64,000 bases of DNA from Monodelphis domestica (Eukaryota; Chordata; Mammalia; Didelphimorphia; Didelphidae), in contig NC_077235.1 in the NCBI RefSeq assembly GCF_027887165.1, positions 3,427,506 through 3,491,505 on the forward strand. Direction: 5' to 3'. Made by a program: the position numbers and the translations under genes. The notes under the pieces are model-generated. The model had not been told where the DNA came from, did not search any database, and worked only from the letters and a program-made list of their open reading frames with translations. This document shows, one piece after another, positions 45,375 to 56,370 of this stretch; positions within the stretch are counted from its first letter, which is position 1; each line of letters opens with the position of its first letter.

Positions 45375-45555
45375 GACCATGGTGAGGCACAGTGAAGAGA
45401 GTGCTGGCCTAGGGGGCAGCAAGGCTGGAGGAGTCCCTCCATCTCTCCTCACCTCTGTTTCCTCCTCTCTAAAACAGGGATCACAAAATCCCCCTATCAG
45501 GATCAAATGAGATAACACGTGTCAAAGGGCTTTGCAACCCTTAAGGCCTGTTTCT
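45375..45555 (+). repeat. MIR-family SINE
   Basis: 'agagtgctggcctagggggc', 'ctctgtttcctcctctctaa', 'atcaaatgagataacacgtg' and 'aaagggctttgcaaccctta'. A CTCF-like core (45406-45420) lies in its 5' part. Confidence 0.8.
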
Positions 45556-45819
45556 GCACTGGGAACTGTTATTCTTGAGAAGGGGCCTTGCCTCAAATGT
45601 GGGTTGGACTTAAGGCAGTGACTTCTTCCAGACGGCCTGGCCTTGGCCAGGAAATATTCCCTGTTCTCCTCACCCAGTAGGACACAGAATTCATGGAGCT
45701 CTTTGGTGGGGCCTCACTTCTATCTTCTCTTTTCCCTCTCATGTGGGAATGTACCTGCTGGCATGCAGGTAGGGAGTTGAATGGTTAACCCACAAATCAT
45801 GATCCTGCCTTAGGGTCCT

Positions 45820-46015
45820 AATTCTTTGCTGCTTCAGCAGGATGTAAGACTTGGAGCACCTGAGTTCATATCTTGACTCTGCCACTGATTGTATTTGTGA
45901 CCTTGGCCAAATGATTTTCCCCTGGCTGGGCTGCCTCAGTTTCCCTTTCTGTAACATAAGGGTTTTGGACTGGCTGAGCCTTCAGGGCCCTTCCAGCACT
46001 AGGCTGATATGCCCC
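45820..46015 (+). repeat. MIR-family SINE
   Basis: 'cacctgagttcatatcttga', 'ctctgccactgattgtattt', 'tgaccttggccaaatgattt' and 'ctcagtttccctttctgtaa'. Confidence 0.85.
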
Positions 46016-46114
46016 TGTGACCCATGTAGACATGGCTCTCTATTCAGGAAGCCTTCATTTCTTCTCCGTAGAATGACAAGGGTTCAAACTGTCCAGGTCT
46101 GTCGGCGTCCGGTA

Positions 46115-46660
46115 AGTCTGTGACTCAGTGGCCTCTTCTACTTGGTATTCTTCCCCCTCCTCACCTGAAGCATCTTTTAGATGAGCTGGAGAGATGGCAG
46201 GGCCGGACGTGGGAGAAGGGGCTGAGGATTGACAGAGAACGAGGGGAACCAGTGCATAGATTAGCCTTTTCAGCAATCTCGTGGGGCTGAGAGAGGGGAA
46301 GGGATGGGAGCTTGTTGCCTGAGGTGGCAGGAAGGAGAGAAGGCTTTGGTTTTCGTTCTCTTTAAAGGCTAGGGGGAGCCCTGAGCATGTGTGTAGCCAT
46401 AGAGGGGAGGGAGCCCATGGAGATATAGGAATGAGGAAGACATAGATGGAAGACAAGAGAAACATCACTGATGCCAGGGAGGTAGGACTGAGGTAGGCTG
46501 GAGAGAATAGGATCCAGGGCGCAGGTAGACGGGCCAGCCCTGGCGAGGCCAAGGGACCCTGGGAGTAGGAAGGGGGAGGGAGAAAGGCTAAAGAGCCATT
46601 TGGGCGTGGAGAGAAAGAAAGGGGGAAGTGGCTCAAATCAGATGGCCTCCAGCTTCTCTG
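46115..46660 (-). mobile_element. L2 LINE, 5' ORF2 region
   Basis: A/G-rich reversed L2 body. The landmark 'ggatccagggcgcaggtaga' followed by 'cgggccagccctggcgaggc' (46510-46550) equals the L2 antisense 'ggatccagagcacaggtgga' segment also seen at 22290. Confidence 0.6.
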
Positions 46661-46724
46661 TCCAGGACGGGACAAGGCCAGGGGCAGGGAAGTTGCTTAA
46701 AGGGTGAAGGGCAGGGTGCAGACA

Positions 46725-47085
46725 TTTGTTAAACTCCTCCGGTGTACCAGACACTGTACAAAATGCCGCACAAATACTGTCTCGTTGAGCCTAAAAAACC
46801 CTGTAAGGTGGCTGCTTTGCCAGGGTCCTGAGAAGCAGCCTTGAGCTATGACAATGGTGGGTGCTATGGATAGAGGAACTGGATTCGAGAGTCAGAAAGA
46901 TTCACATTCCAATCCTGCCTCAGAGAGTAACCAGCCATGTGACGTGGAGCAAGTCATCAGGCTACTCTGCCTCAGTTTTCTCTTCCCTCAGTAGGGTCCT
47001 GACCTCCCAGGATGCTTGCAAGGATCGAGTGAGATAATACAGACAAGTAAAGTGTTTTGCAGACCTCACGATGCCATATCAATAA
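46725..47085. repeat. L2 end (-) followed by MIR SINE (+)
   Basis: 46725-46810 is a reversed L2 end ('cctccggtgtaccagacact'). 46855-47085 is a sense MIR ('gattcacattccaatcctgc', 'ctcagagagtaaccagccat', 'gagcaagtcatcaggctact'). Confidence 0.75.
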
Positions 47086-48249
47086 CATTTATATTTGGGG
47101 GTACAGCCTAGGGGTCTTGCTGAGCCATAGCTCAGATGAGCGCTTAAAAGGCAAGTCCTGTGTTTGCAGCTTACCTTTAGACACTTACCTACTTTGCGCT
47201 TTTTCAGGGCCTCCTGGGAGGGAGGCTTTCTTTCTTCACTGAGAGGCCTGATGTGCATCTTCTAGAGGGAGTCTCGAGTGGAGATCTGTGGGAACTCCTC
47301 AGAACATCGGGGTGGCCCCTGCTCTCCTGCTGAGTAGCTAACATGGCAGGAGATGCTGCAGAGGCCAGGGAGGCCTAGCCCTTTTGCTTCCAGCCTTTCC
47401 TTTCCTTTCTTCCTTTAGTTTGAAAAAAGGCTGACATTTTATCTGGACCTTTTTTTTCATCCCTGTCACTTCCTTTTTTGGCCCAGTGAGCTTTCCCCTT
47501 AGAATACCTACAGTACCAACCCCTGCAACACAGCCTCCAGAAAGCCCAAACGGCCTGCTGCTGGGATCAGATTTAATAATGGCTTAACCCCCACCTCAGC
47601 ACCAAAAGGAAGGGGATGGACTTCCTCTTCTCTGGGGTTGAAGTTGCTTAAGAAAACGAGGGCTTGATTTTCATGGTCTCCCTTTTGCTATTGGGGCCCT
47701 CGTGGAGCTCCTTTTCTTCCCCAGCTTGACTGTTAGCTCTTATGCCAGCTCCTGAATTTCCTTTCTGCTGTTTTTCTTTTTTAAATTCTTTTTTCTTGGT
47801 TTGGTTCATGGATCCAAGTGGGATTTAGGCCATGGTGGGAGCTAAGCTATTGAGCTGGTGTTTGCTCTCCTCCGTATTTGCTCTTGGTTTCATCCATTGA
47901 TCCAGGCAGAGTTTATGATGCTATATAGTATGAGGCAGGGCTTGAAGTTCAGTTGAGCTAGCCTGCTTTGGGCTTTTTGTGGAATTCCTTGCCCCCGTGT
48001 TTTGTACAATTTGGCTTATCAACCACTGAACTCTTTTCTGGAGATGCTTCTACTTGTGGAGGCTCTCCTTTGAGTTGCGGATCTCCTTTTCTCTTCTTAT
48101 CCAGAACTGGAGGATTTTGATGGTTGCCCCTTTCCAATCTGGTTGGGTGAGGACCCCCCTCTCCCCCACCCCCTTCATCTTTGTTCTTCATTGTTCCCTT
48201 TGTTATTTTTGGTCATTTATTTTTTCCATATGATTTGGGCTATTTTTAC
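47086..48249 (+). other. Intron 1, T-rich unique sequence
   Basis: AT-richer than its neighbours. A - strand frame of 77 codons at 47958-48191, rich in K, E and P, might be a fragment of an old retrocopy, but no family was recognised. Confidence 0.35.
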
Positions 48250-48360
48250 ATAGAGGCAGCATCGAATACAGATAGGAGTCAGGAAGACCTGGCTTCAACA
48301 AGACAGATTGCTTCCTTTCTCAGGGCCAGTTGCTTCAGTGGGGATGAAGTCACACATCCT
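48250..48360 (+). repeat. tRNA-derived SINE/MIR fragment
   Basis: 'agaggcagcatcgaatacag' and 'ataggagtcaggaagacctg', then 'ttctcagggccagttgcttc'. Confidence 0.55.
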
Positions 48361-48619
48361 GGAAGCGTTGATGTCTCATTGGATCTCCTTCTATACAATA
48401 GCCCATCAGTCAGAATCGGGATTGTTCCAGTAGAGCCATAAAGTGGTTTGGGCAGTCTTGACATTTTGCTATGTTAACTCTACCTAACCAGGCACAAGGG
48501 ACGTCCCCCTAATTATTCATTAAGTTCTTCCTGTCAGCAGGAAGCTCTTTAAGCCCACCTCTCTCTAGGCCTCATGTGGGCCTTGGTAGGTTAAAGTCCC
48601 AGTGTTTTGATCATCCTAA

Positions 48620-48755
48620 AGGACATTGTACTGGCAAGCCACTCCAGAGTCTTTGCCATGAAAACGGCATGGATGGCGTTAGTGTGCTTTGGTCCATGGG
48701 CTTGACTTCCACGAGTTGAACCCAACTGAATGCCTGAGCAGCGAAAAAGGCTCTT
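48620..48755 (+). repeat. WSINE1-like SINE, tail part
   Basis: 'tactggcaagccactccaga', 'gtctttgccatgaaaacgg' and 'gagttgaacccaactgaatg' match the sense tail of WSINE1 with an internal insertion. Confidence 0.6.
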
Positions 48756-49299
48756 TCTTTCTCTTTCAGGCTGCAGATTTTTCTTGGCAACATTTGGCAT
48801 GGCAGGCGTTTTTCTGGACTTAGCTCATGATGCTCGTCTCAGTAGTTAGTAGTTCCATTTTTTCACTGACCACCCCTCCATCTCCTTTGGTGGACTATCA
48901 TCCACGGCACTCCCCTCAACAGTAGCTTCCCCCTTGAGCTCTGTCCTCCTCTTCTCCCTGGCGATGATCTCGTCAGCTCCTGTGGCCTCTGTTCTCCCCA
49001 GATCCAGAGTGCTGTCTCCTCCTTGAGAACTGGGACTGCCTTATTTCTTCTCTTTGGGCTTCACCCATGCTAAGTGCTTTAGTGAATGCTTTGTCATTCA
49101 TTCCCATGTGCTTTGCAAACCTTAAAGCAGTGTGGAAATGCGAGCTGCCAGGGTTATTAATATTATTATTCACATATGCAGCTCTAATCTCTTTGCTAAG
49201 TGCTAAGCCAATATTACCAACTGCCTGCTGGAGATCGCCAGCAAGTCCCATAGGCACCTCCAACTGAACAGGTTCAAAATGGAACGCGCTCTGCTTCCC

Positions 49300-50060
49300 C
49301 CCAAAGCCACCCCTTCTCCAGGCCTCCTCAACTGGCCTGCTTGCACTGCTCTCCTCATCAAGCAAGTTCATAGCCTTGTTGTTGTCTTCCTTGATTCTGC
49401 CTTGGATCTCAGCGTCCACATCCCATCTCTGACTGCGTCTTATCAGATGCCGCCTCCAGGATGTGCTTCTCTCCTTCATCCCTTTCTCTCAACACACACA
49501 GCTTTCACCCTAGTTCAGGCCCTCTTCACCCCTTGCTGGGACTATTATGATACCCTCCAGTCTCTCCCTTCTCCAGTCTGCTGCCCAAGTGAGCTCGAAG
49601 TACAGACATGACTGCGTCACTTCCCCCACTCTCCCTCGTTCTATACAGACACACTGCTGTGGCTCCTTGTTGCCAAATCCTGAGGCCATCACTCATCACT
49701 TAAAGTCCCCACCTACCTCTCTAGTCTCATTTCCCATTACTTCCTTTCACACACTCTGTTCAAGTTGAAATGGCCATAGACAGCATTCCATCTTTCATCT
49801 CCAAGCCTTTACACGAGCACTCCCTCCCTCTTGCCTCACCCATGTCTGGAATGAATTCTCTCCTCCTCCCCTCTACCTCTTGGAATGCCCAGCTTCCTTT
49901 GGATCGCCCCGCAAGAGCCACCTCTCCTAGAGGAAGCCTGGCCTTCTATGTGCCTCTCTACCCCCCTTCCCCATCTCCAGGTACTTGCTCTTTCTCCCTC
50001 TTGAACTTATGGTGTCTAGAGATGACACCTAGTGGGTGGGCCTAACCGTGACCATCTCCA
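49300..50060 (+). mobile_element. L2 LINE, 3' region
   Basis: A C/T-rich sense L2: 'tccccttgctgggactatta'-type segment near 49530, 'actcatcacttaaagtcccc' near 49690, 'cctctcttggaatgcccagc'-type segment near 49880 and 'ctcctagaggaagcctggcc' near 49930 keep the L2 3' order. Confidence 0.65.
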
Positions 50061-51519
50061 TCGCGTGTGACGTTAGCACCTCTGGCCCATCTCACCCTCA
50101 CCATCTGAGCATTTGCATGGCTACACAGATTTACACCATCCCTGTCCCTGCTCTCAATCTACACCTGCCTTTTCTTCCATGTTCCTCTTCTCTCGGTCCT
50201 CTGAAGGTCCATCCACTGTGCCAGGCCCAGGCCCATATCATCCTTCCTTTGTGTCTCCTTGCTCACAGCCCAGCATTACTGCTCTGTCTCTCCTTCTGCT
50301 CAGGCATCCGAGTGATATCTTTTCTGCCATTTCTTGGGCGAAAGCCATCGTAGATAAATGTTGGCCCAGTTGCATATGGAAACTGTGTCCGCTCGGGGCC
50401 CTCTTTTTCTGTTGGTGTAATTGTAACTTTACTATCTTATCTTCTGGATGTGACTTGCTACTGATTTTTTCTTAATATCAAACTGTCCGTGGATTGCTAG
50501 GACAAATACTGGGTTGCAAAGGAGCATTTTTCTTGGCCAGATGGCTGCCTGGGGGTTGCTGATATTGTGTTTCTTACACGTACATTGATCCTCATTAATG
50601 AGACTGGATTACAGTTTAGATTGGGAAAAGAGTTGGGCACCATACCCATCTTTCTTCTTAGAAATAGCTTCTGGAAAGGGGTGGGAGGTTCCTCGGTCTC
50701 TGAAGATACAGAATCACTTAGTTGTTTCTCGTGGCCCTTTTATGGGGCTGCTCCTTCATGGCCCATCTGATTGCTCACCAAGATTGATCTAGTCTGTTTC
50801 CTTATTTCTCTCTCAGCCACGTTGACTATTTGGGCTTGGTACAGATACTCCTCTGGTCTTTTCCACTTCTCACATGTATGGCCATAAAGCAGTGCTTGGG
50901 AACTTGAGAGAATCTTCCTTTTTTCTCCCTTGTCGTGATGACCCTCGCTCATTCTTTGATTTGGTCACTGTGCCTGAGTGCCTTGAATGGAGTGAAGCAA
51001 GCTAGGATGGAGGAGTTGACTGGGAAGTCTTGGGATTTTAAAACATTCTTAGGCCCAGTATGTGGGAGAGAAGGTGGTGAAGGAGGGATGGAAGGGCAGG
51101 GTAGTGGCATACAATGAAGGGGATAACCCTTCACAAGTTGGAAAAAGTCAGAGGGAGAAATGGTAGGCTTGGGGTGGCGGGGAGCCATGGCATTCAGCAC
51201 ACGCTAGGGCTGGCCACCATGGTGCCCTTTCCCTTCCAAAAGTTTTCTGCTCGGGCAACTTCAGGCTTCCTGTTCTGTGGGAATGCATCTCGGATCGGGT
51301 GAGATCAGCCAGTGAGAGAAGAAGGGTTCTTCTTCCCTAGGGAGTACTAGTCCTGCCTCTTGCCTTGCGCCAGTCCCCAGATTACCAGGGAGAATTTTCA
51401 CGTCCAGGAAGCTTCCATCACTCACCTGCTATATTACCTGGCCATCCAGTCTTCTCTGTTCTACCCTCTCCTTACCTTTTAGTTCTGCCCCAGCTCTCCC
51501 ACCATCAGCTCCCTGACTG
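50061..51519 (+). other. Intron 1, unique sequence
   Basis: 50395-50640 is AT-rich and non-repetitive ('cttctggatgtgacttgcta', 'atcctcattaatgagactgg'). It is a weaker candidate for conservation than the blocks listed at 38.1 and 52.1 kb. The rest shows nothing that I can name. Confidence 0.35.
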
Positions 51520-51710
51520 AGGGCCCTGGTTTTCTTCTTGCCTTCGGCCTCTTGTGTTATCTTCTTTGTGCCAGTTGACCACTTGTGTATTATCTCCCCC
51601 AAGAGAATGGGTACTCCTTGAGGGCAGGGAGCCTGTTTTGGCCTTTCTTGTCTTCTCAGGGCTTAGCACAGGGCCTGCTTACCGAATGCTTGCTTGACTG
51701 ACTAATGAAC
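51520..51710 (+). repeat. L2 LINE, 3' end
   Basis: 'gggtactccttgagggcagg', 'cagggcttagcacagggcct' and 'gaatgcttgcttgactgact'. Confidence 0.85.
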
Positions 51711-51939
51711 ACAGTGGGGCTGTTATAGAAAGAGGGCTTTAGTGGAGGACGAAGCATCTTGCTGCAGTAGAGATGGGTTGTCTAGGTGGGCAACTTTGGG
51801 CAGGTTTCAGGCTCTTTGGGCCTCTACCTCCTTCTCTGTCAAATGCCATACTGAAGAAGTGCTCCAACCAAGGTGGCCGGCTTGATCAGTCTGGCTTCAG
51901 CCTTCCAGGAAGAAGTTTCCAACCCATTCCGTTCTCCCT

Positions 51940-52300
51940 TGCAGAGCTGGCCTTGACGGCTGCTCTGGACTGTCCTGCCCCCGACGCCCCAGCACCCCCT
52001 CCCCATCATGAAGTCATTGGCAGAACAGCAAGAACAAGCCCACAATTGTGCCATAATGAGTTTACGACCCAAGGGAGGGCCCTGCCAGTCTGTGAGCTGC
52101 CACCAGCCCCAGGCCGCCTCATAAAAGCGGTGCTGTCCCTTGGGTTTTCCAAGCTGCTTAATGACTCAGGCCTGGGAGTCTGAGAGTAACTGAGCCAGTG
52201 TGTTAGCATTTCCGGAGCTGACCTTTTTATTTTTATTTTATGCAAAAGTAACCTTTAGATTTCTTACAGCTGTTAGGCTGTATGAATGATGTAGCAGTGG
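51940..52300. promoter_or_regulatory. Candidate conserved non-coding element with AP-1 site
   Basis: Non-repeat block with a perfect AP-1/Maf-type TGACTCA at 52162-52168, a CDX-like 'cataaaag', an octamer-like 'ttatgcaaaagtaa' (about 52239-52252) and two ATGA/ATTA clusters. GC-rich and AT-rich parts alternate, as in many enhancers. About 26 kb into intron 1. Inference from composition and motif grouping. Confidence 0.42.
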
Positions 52301-52519
52301 TTGACTTTCTTCTCTGCCTAGTGTTGCTCCTTGTTTATGCTTCTAGTGGAGGGAGGGGGAGAGGAGAGAGGGGCACCCTGTGGTGTCTGTCTGTCCAGTC
52401 ATGTGCCACAAATTGAAAGCTTTTCCCTCACTGGAAACTGCTTGGCCACCATCTCATGGAGGTCTTGCTTCCTGGCCCGCCACTACTATGCTAGTTCCTG
52501 GAATGTCCTTAGCATCCTA

Positions 52520-52830
52520 GAGCTTTAGAAGTCATCCAATCTAATCTCCTCATGTTACAGATGGGGAAACTGAGGGAAGGGACTTGCCCAGGGGCACATA
52601 GGGCAAAAGTAGCAGAGCCAAGATTTGAATCTATGCCCCGTGACTCTGAATCTAGTGCTCTTACCACCATATCCTCTTTCTCCCTTAGGCCAATCTAGTC
52701 CAAGCCCTTCATTTCACAGATGAGAGAACTGACGCTCAGAAAGGAAGAGACTTACCCAAGGGCACACAGTTGTGGAATTTGACTTCACATCCCCCAAACT
52801 CCAGATAGAACTGTCTCCCTGTGCCCTATT
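52520..52830 (-). repeat. Two MIR-like SINEs in tandem
   Basis: First copy 52520-52680 ('ttacagatggggaaactgag', 'gggacttgcccaggggcaca'). Second copy 52690-52820 ('catttcacagatgagagaac', 'agacttacccaagggcacac'). Confidence 0.8.
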
Positions 52831-53059
52831 GACTTTTTCTTGTTATCTGATAGTTCCAGAAGCCCCTCTTTGGTGGAGAGAAAGAAGCTTGTGTGACATG
52901 GGGAAAGAGATCTGTATTGGGATAGGAGGCAGGGCCCCTGACAACAGTTGTCCAAGGCGCTTTACTCTGGGACACCCACTGAGATGGTATGGAGAGAGAA
53001 GAGAAGAAAAGAGGGCACCCATGGATATAGCAGGTGGGCCCTGGGGGAGACTCCAGCAA

Positions 53060-54060
53060 TGAAGGCTGAGAAAGAGGGGCTGGATGGGGAGGAGGAGAAT
53101 CCAAGAGGAGAGGGCAGTCAGTCAGCAGTGCCCAAGGCTACAGAGAGCTCGAGAAGGATGAGGCATGAGAAAAGGCCATTGGTTTGTCAACGAGGAGATC
53201 ACTGGTACCTTTGGAGAGAGCCATTTGGGTAGAATGACGAGGTCAGGAGGCAAACTACAGAGGGTTTAGAATGGGGTGAGAGGAAAGGAAGAGGGGGAGG
53301 GAGGTCAGATGTCTTTCTCAAGATGTGGCTCTGAGGAGGCCTTTAGAGATATAGGATGCTAGCCAGCAGGGATGGGAGGATGAAGTGAGCTGTTTGATTG
53401 GTTGGTTGACTTTTCACAACTGAGGGAATCTTGAGTATGTTTGTAGTCATCAGGGATGTAGGGAGTAGTCCCAGGGAGGTGAAAGATTATGGAGGAGGGA
53501 TGGGTGATGGAGAGGGACAGTCTGCTAGAGAAAACAGGACGGGAGAGGATCAAGGCTCCATTTAGTGGAGTTTGCTTTGTGTGTGGGGAAAGAGCCTTCC
53601 TTCCTCAGAATAAAGGAGGGGGGCAGGAAGGAGACATCTAAGTGATGTGAGAGGAGGCAAGGAGAAGAGGAAGCTAAGAGGGAAAGGAAAGGGGGTGCTT
53701 GGGAGCTTGAGACCAGCTTGGGACCAGCTGCTGCCATTAGTGGCATAGTGACTTGATTACAGAGATGTCAAAGATAGCCTTGCTGCAGTGAGGGCCTGGA
53801 TGTGATTAGATAACAAAAATGTGGGGTGGATCCAGGCTGATTTTCTCCAGCTCTTTTGGGCAGCATATGAATAAGGGGTGATTGAAGCAGATGGTGGGAG
53901 TGATCTAAAGTTAGGGCTTGGGCCTGATCAGCGATAGGACAAGGGGGCAAGGGATTTGAGAGAAGAGGACAGTGTGGAGCTGAACTGCTGTTCCCCAAGG
54001 GGTAGAGATAGGAAAGGGGGAGAGGGTAACATTGAATGCGGGGCACCTTTGAAGGGGACC
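53060..54060 (-). mobile_element. L2 LINE, ORF2 region
   Basis: Reversed L2 body: 'gcatgagaaaaggccattgg' (about 53165), 'gaggagatcactggtacctt' (53190), 'gatgctagccagcagggatg' (53356), 'gggaggtgaaagattatgga' (53473) and 'ctgctagagaaaacaggacg' (53522). This is the same segment as 21760-22300 in the first L2. Frames are broken. Confidence 0.75.
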
Positions 54061-54489
54061 TCAGTTTCAGGCATCTCCGAATTTCCCTTCTGAATATCTT
54101 TTCTCTGGCAAACCAATGCCTCTGAAAACAGAAGTGCACCCAGAAGCCCTCATGGCGTTTGGTGTGGGTGCCCATGCCTTAGGACTCAGCTGTTGAAATT
54201 GGTCACTTGCCTGCCGATTTCCCGAGGGAGGGTGCCCAAGCTGCAGCCAAGGCTTGGGTTGGAACTTTCACAAACTGACGTTATTTTCCCAAAATACTTT
54301 TATTGAGTAGAAAAGCAGGGAGTTACAAAGAATTAAGTTAATGAAATGGTCATGGTCTTAATTCCATTTCTGCTCACCTCTGCCAGGCCCTCCAACCATG
54401 AATCATCCCCTCACTCCCATGCATCTTCTAGTCTGTCTCCACTGGCTCCTTCCCTTCTGTCTACAATCATGCTAAGGTCTCCCCTGTCC

Positions 54490-54610
54490 TAAATTAATAA
54501 TAACAGTAGACATTTCTAGAGCTCCTGACAGTTTAAAAAGTACTTTCCATACATTAGGTCATTTGCTCCTCACCAGCCCCCTGGGAGGCGGGGAGAGCGC
54601 CATCTCTTAA
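54490..54610 (-). repeat. MIR-family fragment
   Basis: 'taataacagtagacatttct', 'aaaaagtactttccatacat' and 'aggtcatttgctcctcacca'. Confidence 0.65.
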
Positions 54611-54789
54611 CCCTGTGGCCAGCGCCAGCTAATCTCCCATTCCTGCTCTCCGTTGCTGTCAAACTTCTGGAGAGAGAATCTGGCTTTGGGCTGCTTCTTC
54701 CTTTTCCTCGGCACCCACACCCTCCCCGCAAGCAGCCCCCCAACCAATTGTTGCTTTGCCTGTCAAGAGGCTCTCGGGAAGTCGAGAGG

Positions 54790-54960
54790 CTTGGTAGAAT
54801 TTAGAGCTTGAAGAGACCCTAAAAAGCTGCTAGTATGGCACCCCTGCCCATTTTTAACAGGAGAGGAAACTGAGGTCTGCAAAGGAAAGTGACTTCAAGT
54901 ATTTAGAATCAGAGTCAGAATTTGAACCCAGATCGTGACTTCAGAACTAGCATTCTTTCT
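54790..54960 (-). repeat. MIR-like SINE
   Basis: 'tagagcttgaagagacccta', 'ttttaacaggagaggaaact', 'gaatttgaacccagatcgtg' and 'cttcagaactagcattcttt'. Confidence 0.75.
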
Positions 54961-55104
54961 AGAAGTGCAGCTGGCTCCTACTGGAGAGCTCCCGAATCCC
55001 AGGGGCCTTTTCTTAGACCTCATCTTCCTCAGTCACTTGGTCCTTTCTGTTTCTTTGATGGACAAAAGAAGAAATTCTATGCTCCTGCTCCTGATTGTAC
55101 TCAA

Positions 55105-55380
55105 GACAAATGATGATCATTGACTAAATGCTTACTCTGTACTAGGTGCTGGGATTGCAAAAAGAAGCAAAAGACAGCTTCCTGGTCTCAAGAACGATCT
55201 TTGTAAAGTCCTCAGCCCTCAGTGCTGGGCACACAGTAGGTGTTGTGGGAATGCTTATCCCCTTCCCCATAACCCCAGACGTTTAGAATCTCCAAGGTGG
55301 AAGGAATCTTGGAAGCATCTCCTTCAGCCCACTCCCAACAAGTGCTTGGAGAGCTGGTGGGGAAGGGAGGTGGGAAGCCC
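55105..55380. repeat. L2 ends in both orientations and a MIR piece
   Basis: Reversed L2 end 55105-55195 ('gactaaatgcttactctgta'), sense L2 end 55200-55260 ('tgctgggcacacagtaggtg') and a reversed MIR-like piece 55285-55380 ('tccaaggtggaaggaatctt'). Confidence 0.6.
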
Positions 55381-55814
55381 ACTTGATCCCATTCAGGGCT
55401 CTGGCATGTTTGGGGAAGCAGTGGATGGGCTGTGCTCTGAAGGGAATACTCTAGGAAGATTACTCAGTGCCTTGGAGTCCTTTGGCTAGCCCTGGGAGCT
55501 GGAGAAGGTGGGAAGGTGCAAGCTTGGCTTTTGAGCTTTTGGGGCCTAACCTCCAATGCTTTTTGGGCCTTAGGTCTCAGTGCGGGGATCTTTGCTGAGT
55601 CCGATGGTCCAGCTGCAGCAGAGGAAGTGAGTGAGGCCTGTCTTCTCCTCCTAGGGAACTCCCTGAATTCAACAAGTACCTATTTAAGGGCTGAGTGTTG
55701 ACTAGGTGCTGACCCAGGCACTAGGAAACCATCTTCATCTTGCTAGATACTACTTTTTCCATGTTTACATGCTAGGGAAAGGGAAAGGTAGCCTGGAGGA
55801 GCGGGGAGAATCTT

Positions 55815-55925
55815 GGTTTGGGAGTAGAGAAGCCCTGGGGCCCAATCCCTGTTTCTGTCCCTTACAAGCTACAGGACATGGGGCACATCATCTCCCATCT
55901 GACCCTGGGGCCACTCCTTTAGGAC
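55815..55925 (+). repeat. MIR SINE fragment
   Basis: 'ctggggcccaatccctgttt', 'ctgtcccttacaagctacag' and 'gacatggggcacatcatctc'. Confidence 0.6.
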
Positions 55926-56084
55926 TTCAGGACTAACGCAGACTTTGGGGGTTAAACTGTGGCTGTGTGGAAGGACCTCTCCACAATGGTGGTGATTGGG
56001 CACGCCTCACTGCATCTTTGGGCTGTTACTTGTCAACATTGGGCTCTGCTATCTTCTGCTCCCCGAGGAAGCAGTCCAGTCTGC

Positions 56085-56370
56085 TCTGGCTCATTCTGTG
56101 GCCAGGTATCTGAAAGGCTGCCATGTGGAAATCAGGCTGGACGGGGCTATGGGGAGGCAGATTTCTGATCAACGACAAAGAGACTTCCCAACTGTCTAGA
56201 GTGACCCAACAACAGGAAAGGCTGGCAGTAGAGACTGGGTTTTCTACTCTTTGGGACGTTGTAGGGGCATTCCTGCTAAGGGAATCTTCACTGGGCTACT
56301 TGGACTCTGAGGTCCTCACAGCCGAGATTCTGGGATTAAAGGTCAGTCCAACAGTGACTCCCTGACTTTT
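56085..56370 (+). mobile_element. CR1/L3 LINE, 3' region
   Basis: 'ggtatctgaaaggctgccat', 'gtggaaatcaggctggacgg' and 'ttttctactctttgggacgt' keep the sense CR1/L3 order, ending 'gagattctgggattaaaggt'. Confidence 0.6.
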
